NCBI GenBank assembly: GCA_963717135.1
Contig: CAVQVN010000009.1
Location: forward strand, 496,001-560,000
Source: UBA4744 sp963717135
GTDB lineage: Bacteria > Actinomycetota > Acidimicrobiia > Spongiisociales > UBA4744
Direction of reading: 5' to 3'
DNA length: 64,000 nucleotides
Notes under the pieces: model-generated
What the model saw: the letters and a program-made list of their open reading frames with translations, nothing else
Databases searched by the model: none
Told to the model about the DNA's origin: nothing
Shown: positions 34,031 to 42,874 of the stretch, piece after piece
Numbering within the stretch: the stretch's first letter is position 1
Layout of the letters: every line of letters starts with the position of its first letter
Position numbers and translations under genes: made by a program

Positions 34031-35257
34031 ATGGCTCGCGCTTTGCTCATCCTCCCCACCGGTACCTATCGGGCTGCCGACTTCATGGAAGCTGCTGCGG
34101 CACTCGAGGCTGAGGTCATAGTGGCGTCGGAAGAAGACATAGTTCTAGCCGACCGGCTGGGCGACCACTTTCTGCTCATTGACTGTTCCCGGCCGGAGGA
34201 GTCAGCTCGCCGGATCGTGGAGCTCGGCGACCGACAACCGCTGGACGCCATCGTGCCGGTCGACGATCAGGGCGTGTTGATCGCGGCCCTGGCAGCCGAG
34301 CAGCTGGGGTTGGCTCACAATCCCCCGGTGGCCGTGGCCGCCACCCGCAACAAAGTCATGCTGCGAAGAGCTCTGGCCGGTGCCGAGATCCCGCAACCGA
34401 ACTTCGAACTGGCCGGACCGCCCGACGACGTCGGCTCGCTCGCGGAGGTCATCGGATACCCGGTCGTCCTCAAGCCGCTGTCAATGTCGGCAAGTCGTGG
34501 GGTCATCAGGGCAAACAATGCCGGCGACGCCCGCGTCGCGGCCGACCGAATCCGGAAGATCTTGGCCGTGGCCGGGCACAATCCCGGTGAGCCGATTCTG
34601 ATCGAGCAATACATCCCCGGCATCGAGATCGCCGTGGAAGGCATACTGCGAGACGGCAACCTGGAAGTGCTGGCTTTCCTGGACAAACCCGACCCGCTCG
34701 AAGGTCCGTTTTTCGAAGAGACCATCTTTGTCACCCCCTCCCGACTGCACCCTGAGATGCTCGATGAGGTGCGCAGGGTCACCGAAGGCGCATTACGGGC
34801 GATCGGGTTGCGGGAAGGACCGGTCCACGCTGAGCTCCGGGTCGATGGGAGCCGGGTCGTGTTTCTGGAAGCCGCCGCCCGCTCGATCGGTGGTCTGTGC
34901 GGACGATCGCTCCGCTTCGGGCTTCTCGGCACTCCTCTCGAGGTGGTTCTGTTGCGACAGGCGCTCGGACGGCCGTTGCCGCGGATCCGGCGCGAAGATC
35001 CGGCTTCAGGAGTGATGATGCTGCCCATTCCCGGGGCCGGCATTCTGAGGGCCGTTCATGGAACCGATCGAGCCCTGGAAGTGACCGGTGTTGAAGAAGT
35101 CGATATCACCATTCCCTTGGGCCGTCGGGTCCGCCCACTTCCCGAGGCGGACCGTTATCTCGGATTCCTGTTTGCCCGAGGTCCGACCCCCGAAGATGTC
35201 GAATCCGCCCTCCGCCGGGGTTTCGCGTGCCTGGATATCGTCATCGACCCCAAATGA
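34031..35257 (+). CDS. ATP-grasp domain ligase
   Basis: A 408-residue ATP-grasp enzyme of the carboxylate-amine ligase class. A preATP-grasp Rossmann region comes first (LLILPTGTYRAADF...IVPVDDQG). The ATP-grasp core has YPVVLKPLSMSASRGV, EPILIEQYIPG, and HAELRVDG..VVFLEAAARSIGG, where the acidic residues bind Mg. The C-terminal segment matches the BacD/L-amino-acid ligase or carnosine-synthase-like group. The substrates are not evident. ATG 34031 was chosen because the upstream open frame is only heptamer repeat translation. Confidence 0.83.
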   Translation: MARALLILPTGTYRAADFMEAAAALEAEVIVASEEDIVLADRLGDHFLLIDCSRPEESARRIVELGDRQPLDAIVPVDDQGVLIAALAAEQLGLAHNPPVAVAATRNKVMLRRALAGAEIPQPNFELAGPPDDVGSLAEVIGYPVVLKPLSMSASRGVIRANNAGDARVAADRIRKILAVAGHNPGEPILIEQYIPGIEIAVEGILRDGNLEVLAFLDKPDPLEGPFFEETIFVTPSRLHPEMLDEVRRVTEGALRAIGLREGPVHAELRVDGSRVVFLEAAARSIGGLCGRSLRFGLLGTPLEVVLLRQALGRPLPRIRREDPASGVMMLPIPGAGILRAVHGTDRALEVTGVEEVDITIPLGRRVRPLPEADRYLGFLFARGPTPEDVESALRRGFACLDIVIDPK

Positions 35258-35324
35258 TCACGTTGTCAAATGGCGCCGACCACGCCTGTGGGTGGATCGC
35301 GAACTTTTCGGCGGTCCGGCGATA

Positions 35325-36821
35325 ATGCGCAACATGATTCAGACTCGCTCATCCGGGATCCTCCTCCACCCCACCAGTCTGCCGGGACCGTACGGAATCG
35401 GCGATCTCGGCCCCACCGCCCATCGGTGGCTCGACGATCTCGCCGCCGCTGGATGCAAAATCTGGCAAGTGCTTCCGCTTTGTCCGACCGGATATGCCGA
35501 CTCTCCTTATCAGTGTTTTTCGACGTTCGCAGGCAACGTCTACCTGATTAGCCCTGACCTCCTCCTCGGGGAAGGATTGGTGACCGCCGAAGATCTGGCA
35601 ACCTGCCCCGACTTTCCGGACGACCATGTCGATTACGGGCCGGTTATCTCGTGGAAACTGGCGCTCCTGGACGTCGCTTTCGATCGATTCGACCGGGGAG
35701 GCTTCCCGCAACTGCACAAGGATTTTGAGACATTCCGCGTCTCCAATCGTGATTGGCTCGACGATTTTGCTCTCTTCATGTCCCTCAAGGACCTCTACAG
35801 CCTGAGACCCTGGACTGAATGGCCCGGGCCGCTCCGGGATCACAACCCCCTTCAACTGCAAAAAGCCCGCACTTCTTATGCGACCGAAGTCTCCCGCCAT
35901 GCCTTCCGCCAGTTCTTTTTCTTCCGGCAATGGAAGGCATTGCACGCCCATGCCGGGGAGTTGGGTTTGCAGATCATCGGCGACCTGCCCATCTTCGTTG
36001 CTCACGATTCAGCCGACGTATGGGCCAACCGGGACCTCTTCCACCTGGACGACACGGGACAACCACTTGTAGTAGCCGGCGTCCCACCCGACTACTTCTC
36101 GGAAACGGGTCAATTGTGGGGCAACCCTCTCTACCGCTGGGACGTCCACTCGGAGACGGGCTACACCTGGTGGCTGGCTCGTTTTCGGGCGATGTTCAAG
36201 CTGGTCGACATCGTCCGGGTCGACCACTTTCGGGGATTTGTCGACTACTGGGAGATCCCCGGCGATGCGACCACCGCGGCCGAAGGGCGGTGGCTCCCGG
36301 GTCCCGGCGCTCAGTTTCTCCAGACGGTGATCGATGAGTTGGGCGGGTTGCCGATCATCGCCGAGGACCTAGGCGAGATCAATCCGGAGGTCTACGTGGT
36401 CCGGGATCACTTCGGTCTACCCGGGATGAAGATCCTCCAATTCGCTTTCGACGACGACCTCGAGAACGAGTTTCTCCCCCATAACTACCCGAGCAACTGC
36501 ATCGTCTACACCGGAACCCACGACAACGACACCAATCGGGGTTGGTGGGAAACCGCCACGGCCGAGGAGCGGGAGTTGGCCTCCGATTATCTGGGAGTCA
36601 CCGGAGAAGACATCTCCTGGGACTTGATTCGGGCAGCGTGGAGCTCAAAAGCCGCCGTGGCTATCACTCCCCTCCAGGATGTTCTGAGCCTCCCGACCAG
36701 CGCCAGGATGAACTTCCCCGGGACTCTGGGAGGCAACTGGAAGTGGCGCATGCCCGAAGGAGCCTTCTCGCCCGCTCTTCAGGCAGATCTGCTGGCACTG
36801 AATCGAGAAACTTCCCGCTGA
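35325..36821 (+). CDS. malQ: 4-alpha-glucanotransferase
   Basis: A 498-residue GH77 enzyme (amylomaltase) that transfers maltooligosaccharide chains and releases glucose. The family opening SSGILLHPTSLPGPYGIGDLG is at residues ~8-28, and CFSTFAGNVYLISPD follows. Catalytic residues are seen in RVDHFRGF (nucleophile Asp), IIAEDLGE (acid Glu) and GTHDNDTNRGW (third Asp). Length is the usual ~500. Start ATG 35325 or 35334. No glycogen operon neighbours lie beside it, but the GH13 alpha-glucosidase at 42.9 kb could act on its products. Confidence 0.94.
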   Translation: MRNMIQTRSSGILLHPTSLPGPYGIGDLGPTAHRWLDDLAAAGCKIWQVLPLCPTGYADSPYQCFSTFAGNVYLISPDLLLGEGLVTAEDLATCPDFPDDHVDYGPVISWKLALLDVAFDRFDRGGFPQLHKDFETFRVSNRDWLDDFALFMSLKDLYSLRPWTEWPGPLRDHNPLQLQKARTSYATEVSRHAFRQFFFFRQWKALHAHAGELGLQIIGDLPIFVAHDSADVWANRDLFHLDDTGQPLVVAGVPPDYFSETGQLWGNPLYRWDVHSETGYTWWLARFRAMFKLVDIVRVDHFRGFVDYWEIPGDATTAAEGRWLPGPGAQFLQTVIDELGGLPIIAEDLGEINPEVYVVRDHFGLPGMKILQFAFDDDLENEFLPHNYPSNCIVYTGTHDNDTNRGWWETATAEERELASDYLGVTGEDISWDLIRAAWSSKAAVAITPLQDVLSLPTSARMNFPGTLGGNWKWRMPEGAFSPALQADLLALNRETSR

Positions 36822-36869
36822 AGGACATCCCGCCGGCGATTGGATTGGCAACACCGGTACGATCGGGCC

Positions 36870-38099
36870 ATGCGCGTCCGATCCCTCGCCGTTTTGGTGG
36901 TTGCTTTGACGGTCGGGACGGCGGCTTGCGCCGGCGCCTCCTCAGAACCGACCACCACGAGGTCGGAGCCTCCGGGTCGCTTGGTCGTCTCCCGATCAGA
37001 CACTTCGATTTTCACCATCCAGCCGGACGGGTCCGGCCGAACCGACCTGGTGGTTGAGCAATCGGGACTAGTGGCCGTCCAACCGACCTGGTCCCCGAAC
37101 GGGGAGCGACTGGTCTGGACTGAAGTTGATCACATGAGCGAAGTGCCGGCGGCATCCATCGTCAGTTCCGGGCCGGGAGGTGAAGAGACGGAACGCACGC
37201 CATCTCCGGTTGCTCCTTTCTACTACTACTGGAACCCGGCCGCCGACCAGGTCGCCTTCCTGGCGGGCGGACCCGGCGGAACGGTGGATCTGGGCCTCCT
37301 CAACGGCGAGGTGGATTGGCTGGGCGAAGCTCAACCGTTCTACTTCGCATGGTCGCCGGACGGCCGGACGCTGCTCACCCACACAGACATGGATACCGTC
37401 GCCTTGCTCACCTCCGCCGGTATTTCGACCAAGTTGGAAAACACCCAGGCCCGGTTTCAGGCACCGCAGTGGGCTGCAGACGGGGCTCGACTGGTTTACG
37501 CCTCCGGCACGCCACCGGCGACCGGCGGTATCAGAATCGGCGCCTTCCAGGCGAACGGGCAAGAAATCGTCGTCACCGATAACCAGGGCATCATCCTCCA
37601 TCGAGTCGGGCCATTCGCAGGAGTTGCGACATTCGAACTGAACCCGGACGGAAGACGTATCGCCCACTCGGACACGCTCGATCGGAGAACCTTCAACTTC
37701 GGTCCGCTAATCGTCACCGACCTCGACTCCGGCGGGTCGACGACGGTCAGCCAGGAATCGGTGCTCGCCTACCAGTGGAGTCCGGCGGGAGACCTCCTGC
37801 TCTACCTGGTTGCGGAGACGGGCATCGATCACCCCGCTTTCCGATGGGCCGTATGGGATGGGAAGAACTCGACGGAGTATGGGCCGATGGTGCCAACCAC
37901 AATCTTCGCCTCTTCGTACCTGCCGTTCTGGGATCAGTACTCCCGCAGCCATACGTTGTGGGCGCCCGACGGGTCGGCGTTTGCCTATTCCGGGCAGGAC
38001 GATCAAGGCCAACCGGCAATCTGGGTCCAGAGCATCGGAGTCGATACCGCCCCCAACAACGTTGCCAGTGGGGACGTCGTCTTCTGGTCGCCGAGATAG
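36870..38099 (+). CDS. TolB/PD40-type beta-propeller lipoprotein
   Basis: A 409-residue lipoprotein. The signal peptide RSLAVLVVALTVG ends in the lipobox GTAAC. The mature part has repeated blade motifs such as QPTWSPNGERLVW, FAWSPDGRTLL, APQWAADGARLVY and AYQWSPAGDLLLY, which mark WD40-like PD40 repeats. Ligand unknown. It follows malQ by 48 bp and precedes the S9 peptidase, which also has an N-terminal propeller; the gap between contains a heptamer array. Confidence 0.82.
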   Translation: MRVRSLAVLVVALTVGTAACAGASSEPTTTRSEPPGRLVVSRSDTSIFTIQPDGSGRTDLVVEQSGLVAVQPTWSPNGERLVWTEVDHMSEVPAASIVSSGPGGEETERTPSPVAPFYYYWNPAADQVAFLAGGPGGTVDLGLLNGEVDWLGEAQPFYFAWSPDGRTLLTHTDMDTVALLTSAGISTKLENTQARFQAPQWAADGARLVYASGTPPATGGIRIGAFQANGQEIVVTDNQGIILHRVGPFAGVATFELNPDGRRIAHSDTLDRRTFNFGPLIVTDLDSGGSTTVSQESVLAYQWSPAGDLLLYLVAETGIDHPAFRWAVWDGKNSTEYGPMVPTTIFASSYLPFWDQYSRSHTLWAPDGSAFAYSGQDDQGQPAIWVQSIGVDTAPNNVASGDVVFWSPR

Positions 38100-38100
38100 G

Positions 38101-38217
38101 TTTCAGGTTCCAGGTTTCAGGTTTCAGGTTTCAGGTTCCAGGTTCCAGGTTCCAGGTTCCAGGTTCCAGGTTTCGGTTGAAGGTTGCAGGTTGCAGGTTC
38201 CCGGTTTCTGGTTTCGG
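38101..38217. repeat. heptanucleotide array (TTYCAGG)n
   Basis: Ten consecutive units of TTTCAGG or TTCCAGG (38101-38170), then six degenerate ones (TTGAAGG, TTGCAGG, TTGCAGG, TTCCCGG, TTTCTGG). The phase is exact for the first 70 bp. It begins right after the lipoprotein stop codon and ends 22 bp before the S9 ATG. Confidence 0.9.
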
Positions 38218-38238
38218 TATGAGCACTAAGGTCGGCTC

Positions 38239-40197
38239 ATGCGACACACCCTCACTCCTGAAGACCTCTGGAAGATCCCCCGGGTCGGAGAGCCGGCCCC
38301 TGCCCCGGACGGCAGTTTCGTCGTCGTTCCGGTCACGACCTACAACCTCGAAGACAACAAGGGCATCACCCGCCTGTATCGGATCACAGACGGCCGGGTC
38401 GAATCACTCACGGCCGCCGATCGTTCGAGCACCGCTCCGGCGATAAGCCCGGACGGCACCAGGATGGTTTTCCTTCGGGACGTCGAGGAGATGCCCCAGC
38501 TCCACCTGCTCGATCTCAGAGGTGGAGAAGCCAAGCCGCTCACCGACTTGCCGCTCGGGGTAGCCGGTCCGAAATGGTTGCCGGACGGCTCCGGGCTGGT
38601 CTTCCTGGCTCCCGTTTTCAAGGACGCACTCGACGTTGCGGCGACCCGGGACCTGGCGGCCGCTCGCCAGGCAGATCCCGTCAAGGCCCACGTCACCGAG
38701 GACCGCATGTTCCGGTATTGGGACCGCTGGCTCACCGACGGCAAGGTCCCGCACGCGTTTCGACTCGACCTGGGCAGCGGTGAAATGACCGACCTGATAC
38801 CCGACTCTGCACGATGGTGGGATTGGGAGACCCCCGGCGACAGTTTTGACGTATCCCCCGACGGCCGGGAAATCATTTTTTCGGCCGACACCAGCCAACC
38901 GCCCCACCAACAGCCCCGCTTTGCCATCTTCACGGTTTCGATCGAGGGTGGAGACGTCACGTGCCTGACGCCCGAAGGAAGTGGCCATGAGCGCCGGCCC
39001 CGCTACAGCCCTGATGGAAGATCCATCGTCTACGGCATGCAGCGGGAGATCGACTTCTATGCGGATCGGGTGCGATTGGTTCGCTACGACCGGGATACCG
39101 AAGAACACACGGTCTTGACAGAAGACTGGGACAGATCGGCCGCCGGATGGGCCTTCGAAGAAACGGGAGCCTTGATATTCACGGCCGAGGACCGCGGACA
39201 CGTCAACCTCTACCGGACCGGCTTGGAGCCGGGAGAGCCGGAGCTGGTCGCCACCGGCGGCACCTACGGTGCCCCTCGCCCGGCCGGCAATCGGGTGCTT
39301 GCCCAATACCAGGAACTCAGCCAACCGACCGAGATCGTCGAAATCGGCGATGAAGTAATCCCGATCACGAACTTCACCGACGCGGTGATGAAGGAGATTC
39401 ATCTCGGCGATGTCGAGGAAGTCGAGTTTGAAGGCGCCGACGGCCACCCGATTCAGGCATTCGTCGTGTACCCGCCCGAGTTCGACGCCACCACGATATG
39501 GCCGCTCGTTCACAAGATCCACGGCGGCCCCCACGGGATCTTCGGCGATTTCTTCCATTTCCGATGGAACGCTCATGCGTTCGCCGCCCCCGGATATGTA
39601 GTGGCCATGGTCAACTTTCACGGATCGACTTCGTGGGGTCAGGACTTCGCAACATCGATCCACGGAGAGTGGGGCGACAAGCCGGCACGGGACATCCTCG
39701 CTGCCACCGATCAACTGATCGATAGAGGATTCATCGATCCCGATCGGATGGCCATCACCGGCGGCTCCTACGGCGGCTACCTGACCGCCTGGTTGAGCAC
39801 CCAGACCGATCGCTTCGCCTGCGCCGTCACCCACGCCGCCGTAGCCAACCTGGGTGGCATGTACGCCAGCGATTTCACGCAGGGCCGGCCCCGGGCGTAC
39901 GGAGCCGAGTATTGGGCAGATCGTGAGCGGGTCGAACGGTGGAGCCCCAGCGCCCACGCGGCCGGTTACGCCACGCCAACCCTCGTGATTCACGGGGAGA
40001 AGGATTACCGGGTACCGGTCACCCAGGGACTCGAGCTGTATGGGGTTCTCAAGGCCAAAGGAGTCGAGGCCCGGCTCGTCTACTACCCCGATGAGAATCA
40101 CTGGATCCTCAAGCCAAGAAACTCGATCCACTGGTACGGCGAGGTGCTGGGCTGGCTGGACCGCTACCTATCACCTCCCGTTCTTGCGTCGATTTAG
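38239..40197 (+). CDS. S9 family prolyl oligopeptidase / dipeptidyl peptidase-like
   Basis: A 652-residue S9 peptidase with an N-terminal TolB-like propeller (residues ~40-380, SPDGTRMVF and FDVSPDGREIIF repeats) and a C-terminal alpha/beta hydrolase. The triad is Ser510 in GGSYGG, Asp589 in HGEKDYRVP and His621 in DENHWI. KIHGGPHG forms the oxyanion hole. This arrangement is typical of acylaminoacyl peptidase / DPP-like members. The last codons (Val-Leu-Ala-Ser-Ile) are read from the 53-bp repeat element, copy 4. No signal peptide. Confidence 0.93.
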   Translation: MRHTLTPEDLWKIPRVGEPAPAPDGSFVVVPVTTYNLEDNKGITRLYRITDGRVESLTAADRSSTAPAISPDGTRMVFLRDVEEMPQLHLLDLRGGEAKPLTDLPLGVAGPKWLPDGSGLVFLAPVFKDALDVAATRDLAAARQADPVKAHVTEDRMFRYWDRWLTDGKVPHAFRLDLGSGEMTDLIPDSARWWDWETPGDSFDVSPDGREIIFSADTSQPPHQQPRFAIFTVSIEGGDVTCLTPEGSGHERRPRYSPDGRSIVYGMQREIDFYADRVRLVRYDRDTEEHTVLTEDWDRSAAGWAFEETGALIFTAEDRGHVNLYRTGLEPGEPELVATGGTYGAPRPAGNRVLAQYQELSQPTEIVEIGDEVIPITNFTDAVMKEIHLGDVEEVEFEGADGHPIQAFVVYPPEFDATTIWPLVHKIHGGPHGIFGDFFHFRWNAHAFAAPGYVVAMVNFHGSTSWGQDFATSIHGEWGDKPARDILAATDQLIDRGFIDPDRMAITGGSYGGYLTAWLSTQTDRFACAVTHAAVANLGGMYASDFTQGRPRAYGAEYWADRERVERWSPSAHAAGYATPTLVIHGEKDYRVPVTQGLELYGVLKAKGVEARLVYYPDENHWILKPRNSIHWYGEVLGWLDRYLSPPVLASI

Positions 40198-40230
40198 TGC
40201 AACATATGCCCGAAACTGACGCCGGAACAG
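40178..40230. repeat. 53-bp inverted-repeat element, copy 4
   Basis: CCGTTCTTGCGTC (40178-40190), 27-bp spacer, GACGCCGGAACAG (40218-40230). The left arm and part of the spacer overlap the last codons and the TAG of the S9 gene. Confidence 0.75.
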
Positions 40231-40307
40231 TCTTGACTAGTGGTTGAGGGTTTGGGGTGAGTACAGCGAGTGAACCTGGGTGGTGGGGAAAAGGCCAGTT
40301 CAGAGAG

Positions 40308-40342
40308 CGTCTTACGCGCCGGCTGCGCGTAAGACGATTTTG
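40308..40342 (+). terminator. Rho-independent terminator
   Basis: A 12-bp perfect stem CGTCTTACGCGC (40308-40319) / GCGCGTAAGACG (40325-40336), loop CGGCT, then ATTTTG. It lies in the 202-bp gap between the S9 peptidase and thiN-like genes. TTGGGGTGAG (about 40254) and CTCACCCAA (about 40355) could pair around it. Confidence 0.8.
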
Positions 40343-40399
40343 TAGTTCGCGCCCTCACCCAACGCTTGAGCCCCGCTTTCGCCCTAACGTGGAGGGACC

Positions 40400-41047
40400 A
40401 TGCCAGACACCGTAATCGTCTTCGCCGGAGGAGACCCCATTCCACCTTCGGCGGTCGCGGATCTGCCCGCCGATGCCTTCGTGATCGCCGCCGACTCCGG
40501 GCTCGACCGTGCCCGCGACTCGGGATTCAAGATCGATCTCCTGGTCGGCGACCTCGATTCAATCAGCTCGGAAGGGCGGCAGCAGGCCGCGGATCGGAAA
40601 ACCGAGATCGAACGCCATCCCGTCTACAAGGACGCCACCGACATGGAACTGGCCCTGCGAGCGGCTCGCCGGCAGGGCGCCAAACAGGTCATCGTCATCG
40701 GGGGACACGGAGGACGCCAGGACCACTATCTTGCCAACGCTTTGCTGCTCCCCTCCCCTGCTTTCGCAGATCTCGACATCGAATGGCGAGCCGGTCGGGC
40801 TCGTCTTTATGCAGTGCACGACGCTTTGGAGTTGGCCGGCAAAGTGGGTGCCTCGATATCTCTGCTGGCCGTTGGTGGCAAGGTACGGGGGGTGGAGACT
40901 CAGGGTTTGCGATGGAACCTGAACGGCGAGGACCTCGACGCCGGTACAACACGCGGAGTGAGCAACGAGTTCAAGACGGAGACGGCTTTCATCAAGGTTG
41001 AAGCAGGCACCTTGTTGGTGGTGGTCCCCGATCCGGAAGCGGGATAA
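40400..41047 (+). CDS. thiamine pyrophosphokinase
   Basis: A 215-residue enzyme that transfers pyrophosphate from ATP to thiamine. Motifs in order are VFAGGDP, AADSGLDRA, LVGDLDS, KDATDMELAL, GGHGGRQDHYLANALLL and the thiamine-contacting TRGVSNEF. These are the TPK catalytic and binding-domain signatures (PF04263/PF04265). A single ATG at 40400 follows GTGGAGGGACC. No THI-box riboswitch was recognised upstream. Confidence 0.88.
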   Translation: MPDTVIVFAGGDPIPPSAVADLPADAFVIAADSGLDRARDSGFKIDLLVGDLDSISSEGRQQAADRKTEIERHPVYKDATDMELALRAARRQGAKQVIVIGGHGGRQDHYLANALLLPSPAFADLDIEWRAGRARLYAVHDALELAGKVGASISLLAVGGKVRGVETQGLRWNLNGEDLDAGTTRGVSNEFKTETAFIKVEAGTLLVVVPDPEAG

Positions 41048-41176
41048 CAACCGCTCTTGGACGGATAAATCAAGCCCAAGGTCGAGCGGCACTTCCCAAG
41101 AAAAGTGGTCTACTAGTAGATAAGGCCTTGCCAGTGATTTCTTCACCACTCCGCGTGGTGATAGGTGATTGCAAGG

Positions 41177-42708
41177 ATGAGACACGGGATTGGGGCAATT
41201 GCAGTGTCGAAGGTGGGGAAGCCAGGCTTCTTGATGGCATGGGGACGGCTCGGGCGATCTGCGTTCACTTCGCTAGCCGCGTTTGCATTGCTCGTCAGCC
41301 CGGCTATGACGTCAGTGGCCTGGGCGGTGGATCCGCCAGTGGCGGTCCCGGGTGGCCCCTACGACGGTACCGCTGGAGTACCGGCGGCGGGGGCGTGAGC
41401 AAAGTCGAGTTCTTCGTCGACGGATCCCGCATCGGCACGGATACCAGCAGCACCGGCGGATGGACCCTCGCCTGGAACACCACAACGGCCACCACCGGTC
41501 GCCATACCCTGACGGCAACGGCCACCTCGGTGTCTGGTAGCACGGCCACCAGTCCGGGCGTCTCAGTCGCCGTAGATCAGCTACCCACCATCGACATCAC
41601 CGCACCCCGGGCCGGAGCGGTCGTCAGGGAGCGGGTGACCGTCACCGCGACGGCCACCGACGACCTCGACGTCGACCAGGTCGAGTTCTTCGCCGACGGA
41701 GCCAGCCTCGGCGTCGATACCAGTTCGGTGGGCGGTTGGCGGCTCACCTGGAACACCAGAGCACCAACAACGGGCGTCGCACTCTCCGCGCTGTGGTGAC
41801 CGACAGCAACGGCCAGACCACCACGGACTCGATCACCGTCACCGTGGACAATGACCTGGTGCCCTCCGTTAGGATCACCGGTCCGCCGCGACGGGGCAAC
41901 GATCTACGGCGTCGGCATCGTGCTGATTTCGGCAACCGCGTCGGACGACGACAGCGTCGAAACGGTCGAGTTCTTTGTCGACGGGACTTCCATCGGCGTA
42001 GATTCCACCGAATCAGCCGGATGGTCGGCCGTCTGGAACCCGACCCGAGCGACCATCGGCTCGCATACCGTCCGGGCGGTTGCGACGGATACCATCGGCC
42101 AAACGGCGGCCGACTCCAATGATGTCATCATTCAGGCTTTCACGACGCCCACGACAGATCCTCCAACGTCGGGTCCGGCACCGACAACAGAACTCGAAAC
42201 ACTGGCAGAAGGACTCACCGCAACGGCGTTCTCGTTGGCTCCGGCCACCGTGTCGGCCGGCGGGGAGATTGCCCTGACGGTCGCGCTGGTGGCCAGAGTC
42301 CCCGGCAGCGCGACGGCGCAGTTCCTTCTCAACGGAGAGCCGCTTGGAGGGACGGCCAAGCTCAACGCGTTCGACGCAACCGACGAAACGGATTCCCAAG
42401 CGGTATTTACACGAACGCTACCCACTGGTTTGCAGATCGGTTTGCATCGCATTGAAGTGGTTACCACCGACGAGCCACCTCGGGTCCTCGCTTCGCGAAC
42501 GGTCGGCGTGGTCGCCGGAACTTCGCCGTCGGGCGGAGCAAGCTCATCATCAGAGAGCGGCAACGGTTCAACAGAATCATCTCCACCCCTCGGGTTGATT
42601 CTGGCCGCAGTCGTCGGTGGTGCGGCAGCCATCGCGGCCACCGGATTCGCAGCCGTAGGCTGGTATCGGCGCCGAGTGATCGTCCATCGCCCAACTGCCC
42701 GAGGGTAA
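41177..42708 (+). pseudogene. frameshifted Ig-like repeat surface protein
   Basis: Three reading frames together encode one protein. Frame one (41177 to about 41395) has a signal peptide (FTSLAAFALLVSPAMTSVAWA) and a PKD-like PPVAVPGGPYDGT. Frame two (to about 41775) has two Ig-like repeats with the block VEFF[VA]DG, a W, and TATATSVSG / TATATDDLD. Frame three covers LRAVVTDSNGQTTTDSITVTVDNDL, then returns to frame two near 41890 for the third repeat and the tail. The C-terminal part has a Thr/Pro linker and a membrane anchor (LGLILAAVVGGAAAIAATG, then RRR). At least three frame changes are needed, so it is decayed or the sequence has errors. Confidence 0.75.
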
Positions 42709-42874
42709 CTCTTACGCTCCGTCCACACCTTCTTGTCGAGCTCCAAACCCGTGGTAGCCAATCGTTCGATAGCTAGAGCACCGACAGGATTGAACAGATG
42801 CTCTTTGATTCCGCAGGCGCGGCCGGTCCGCATGAACACCGACTTCGACCGGAACTCAGCCGTGATTCACTCGA

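Noticed and set aside
40240..40400. TPP riboswitch before thiamine pyrophosphokinase
   Set aside because: CTGAGA and the ACCTGA-type conserved core were not found; a terminator occupies the region.
42709..42874. short protein-like minus-strand reading frame between the Ig gene and the alpha-glucosidase
   Set aside because: About 55 codons look plausible, but no family is recognised and the frame continues antisense through the Ig gene; too little to call a gene.
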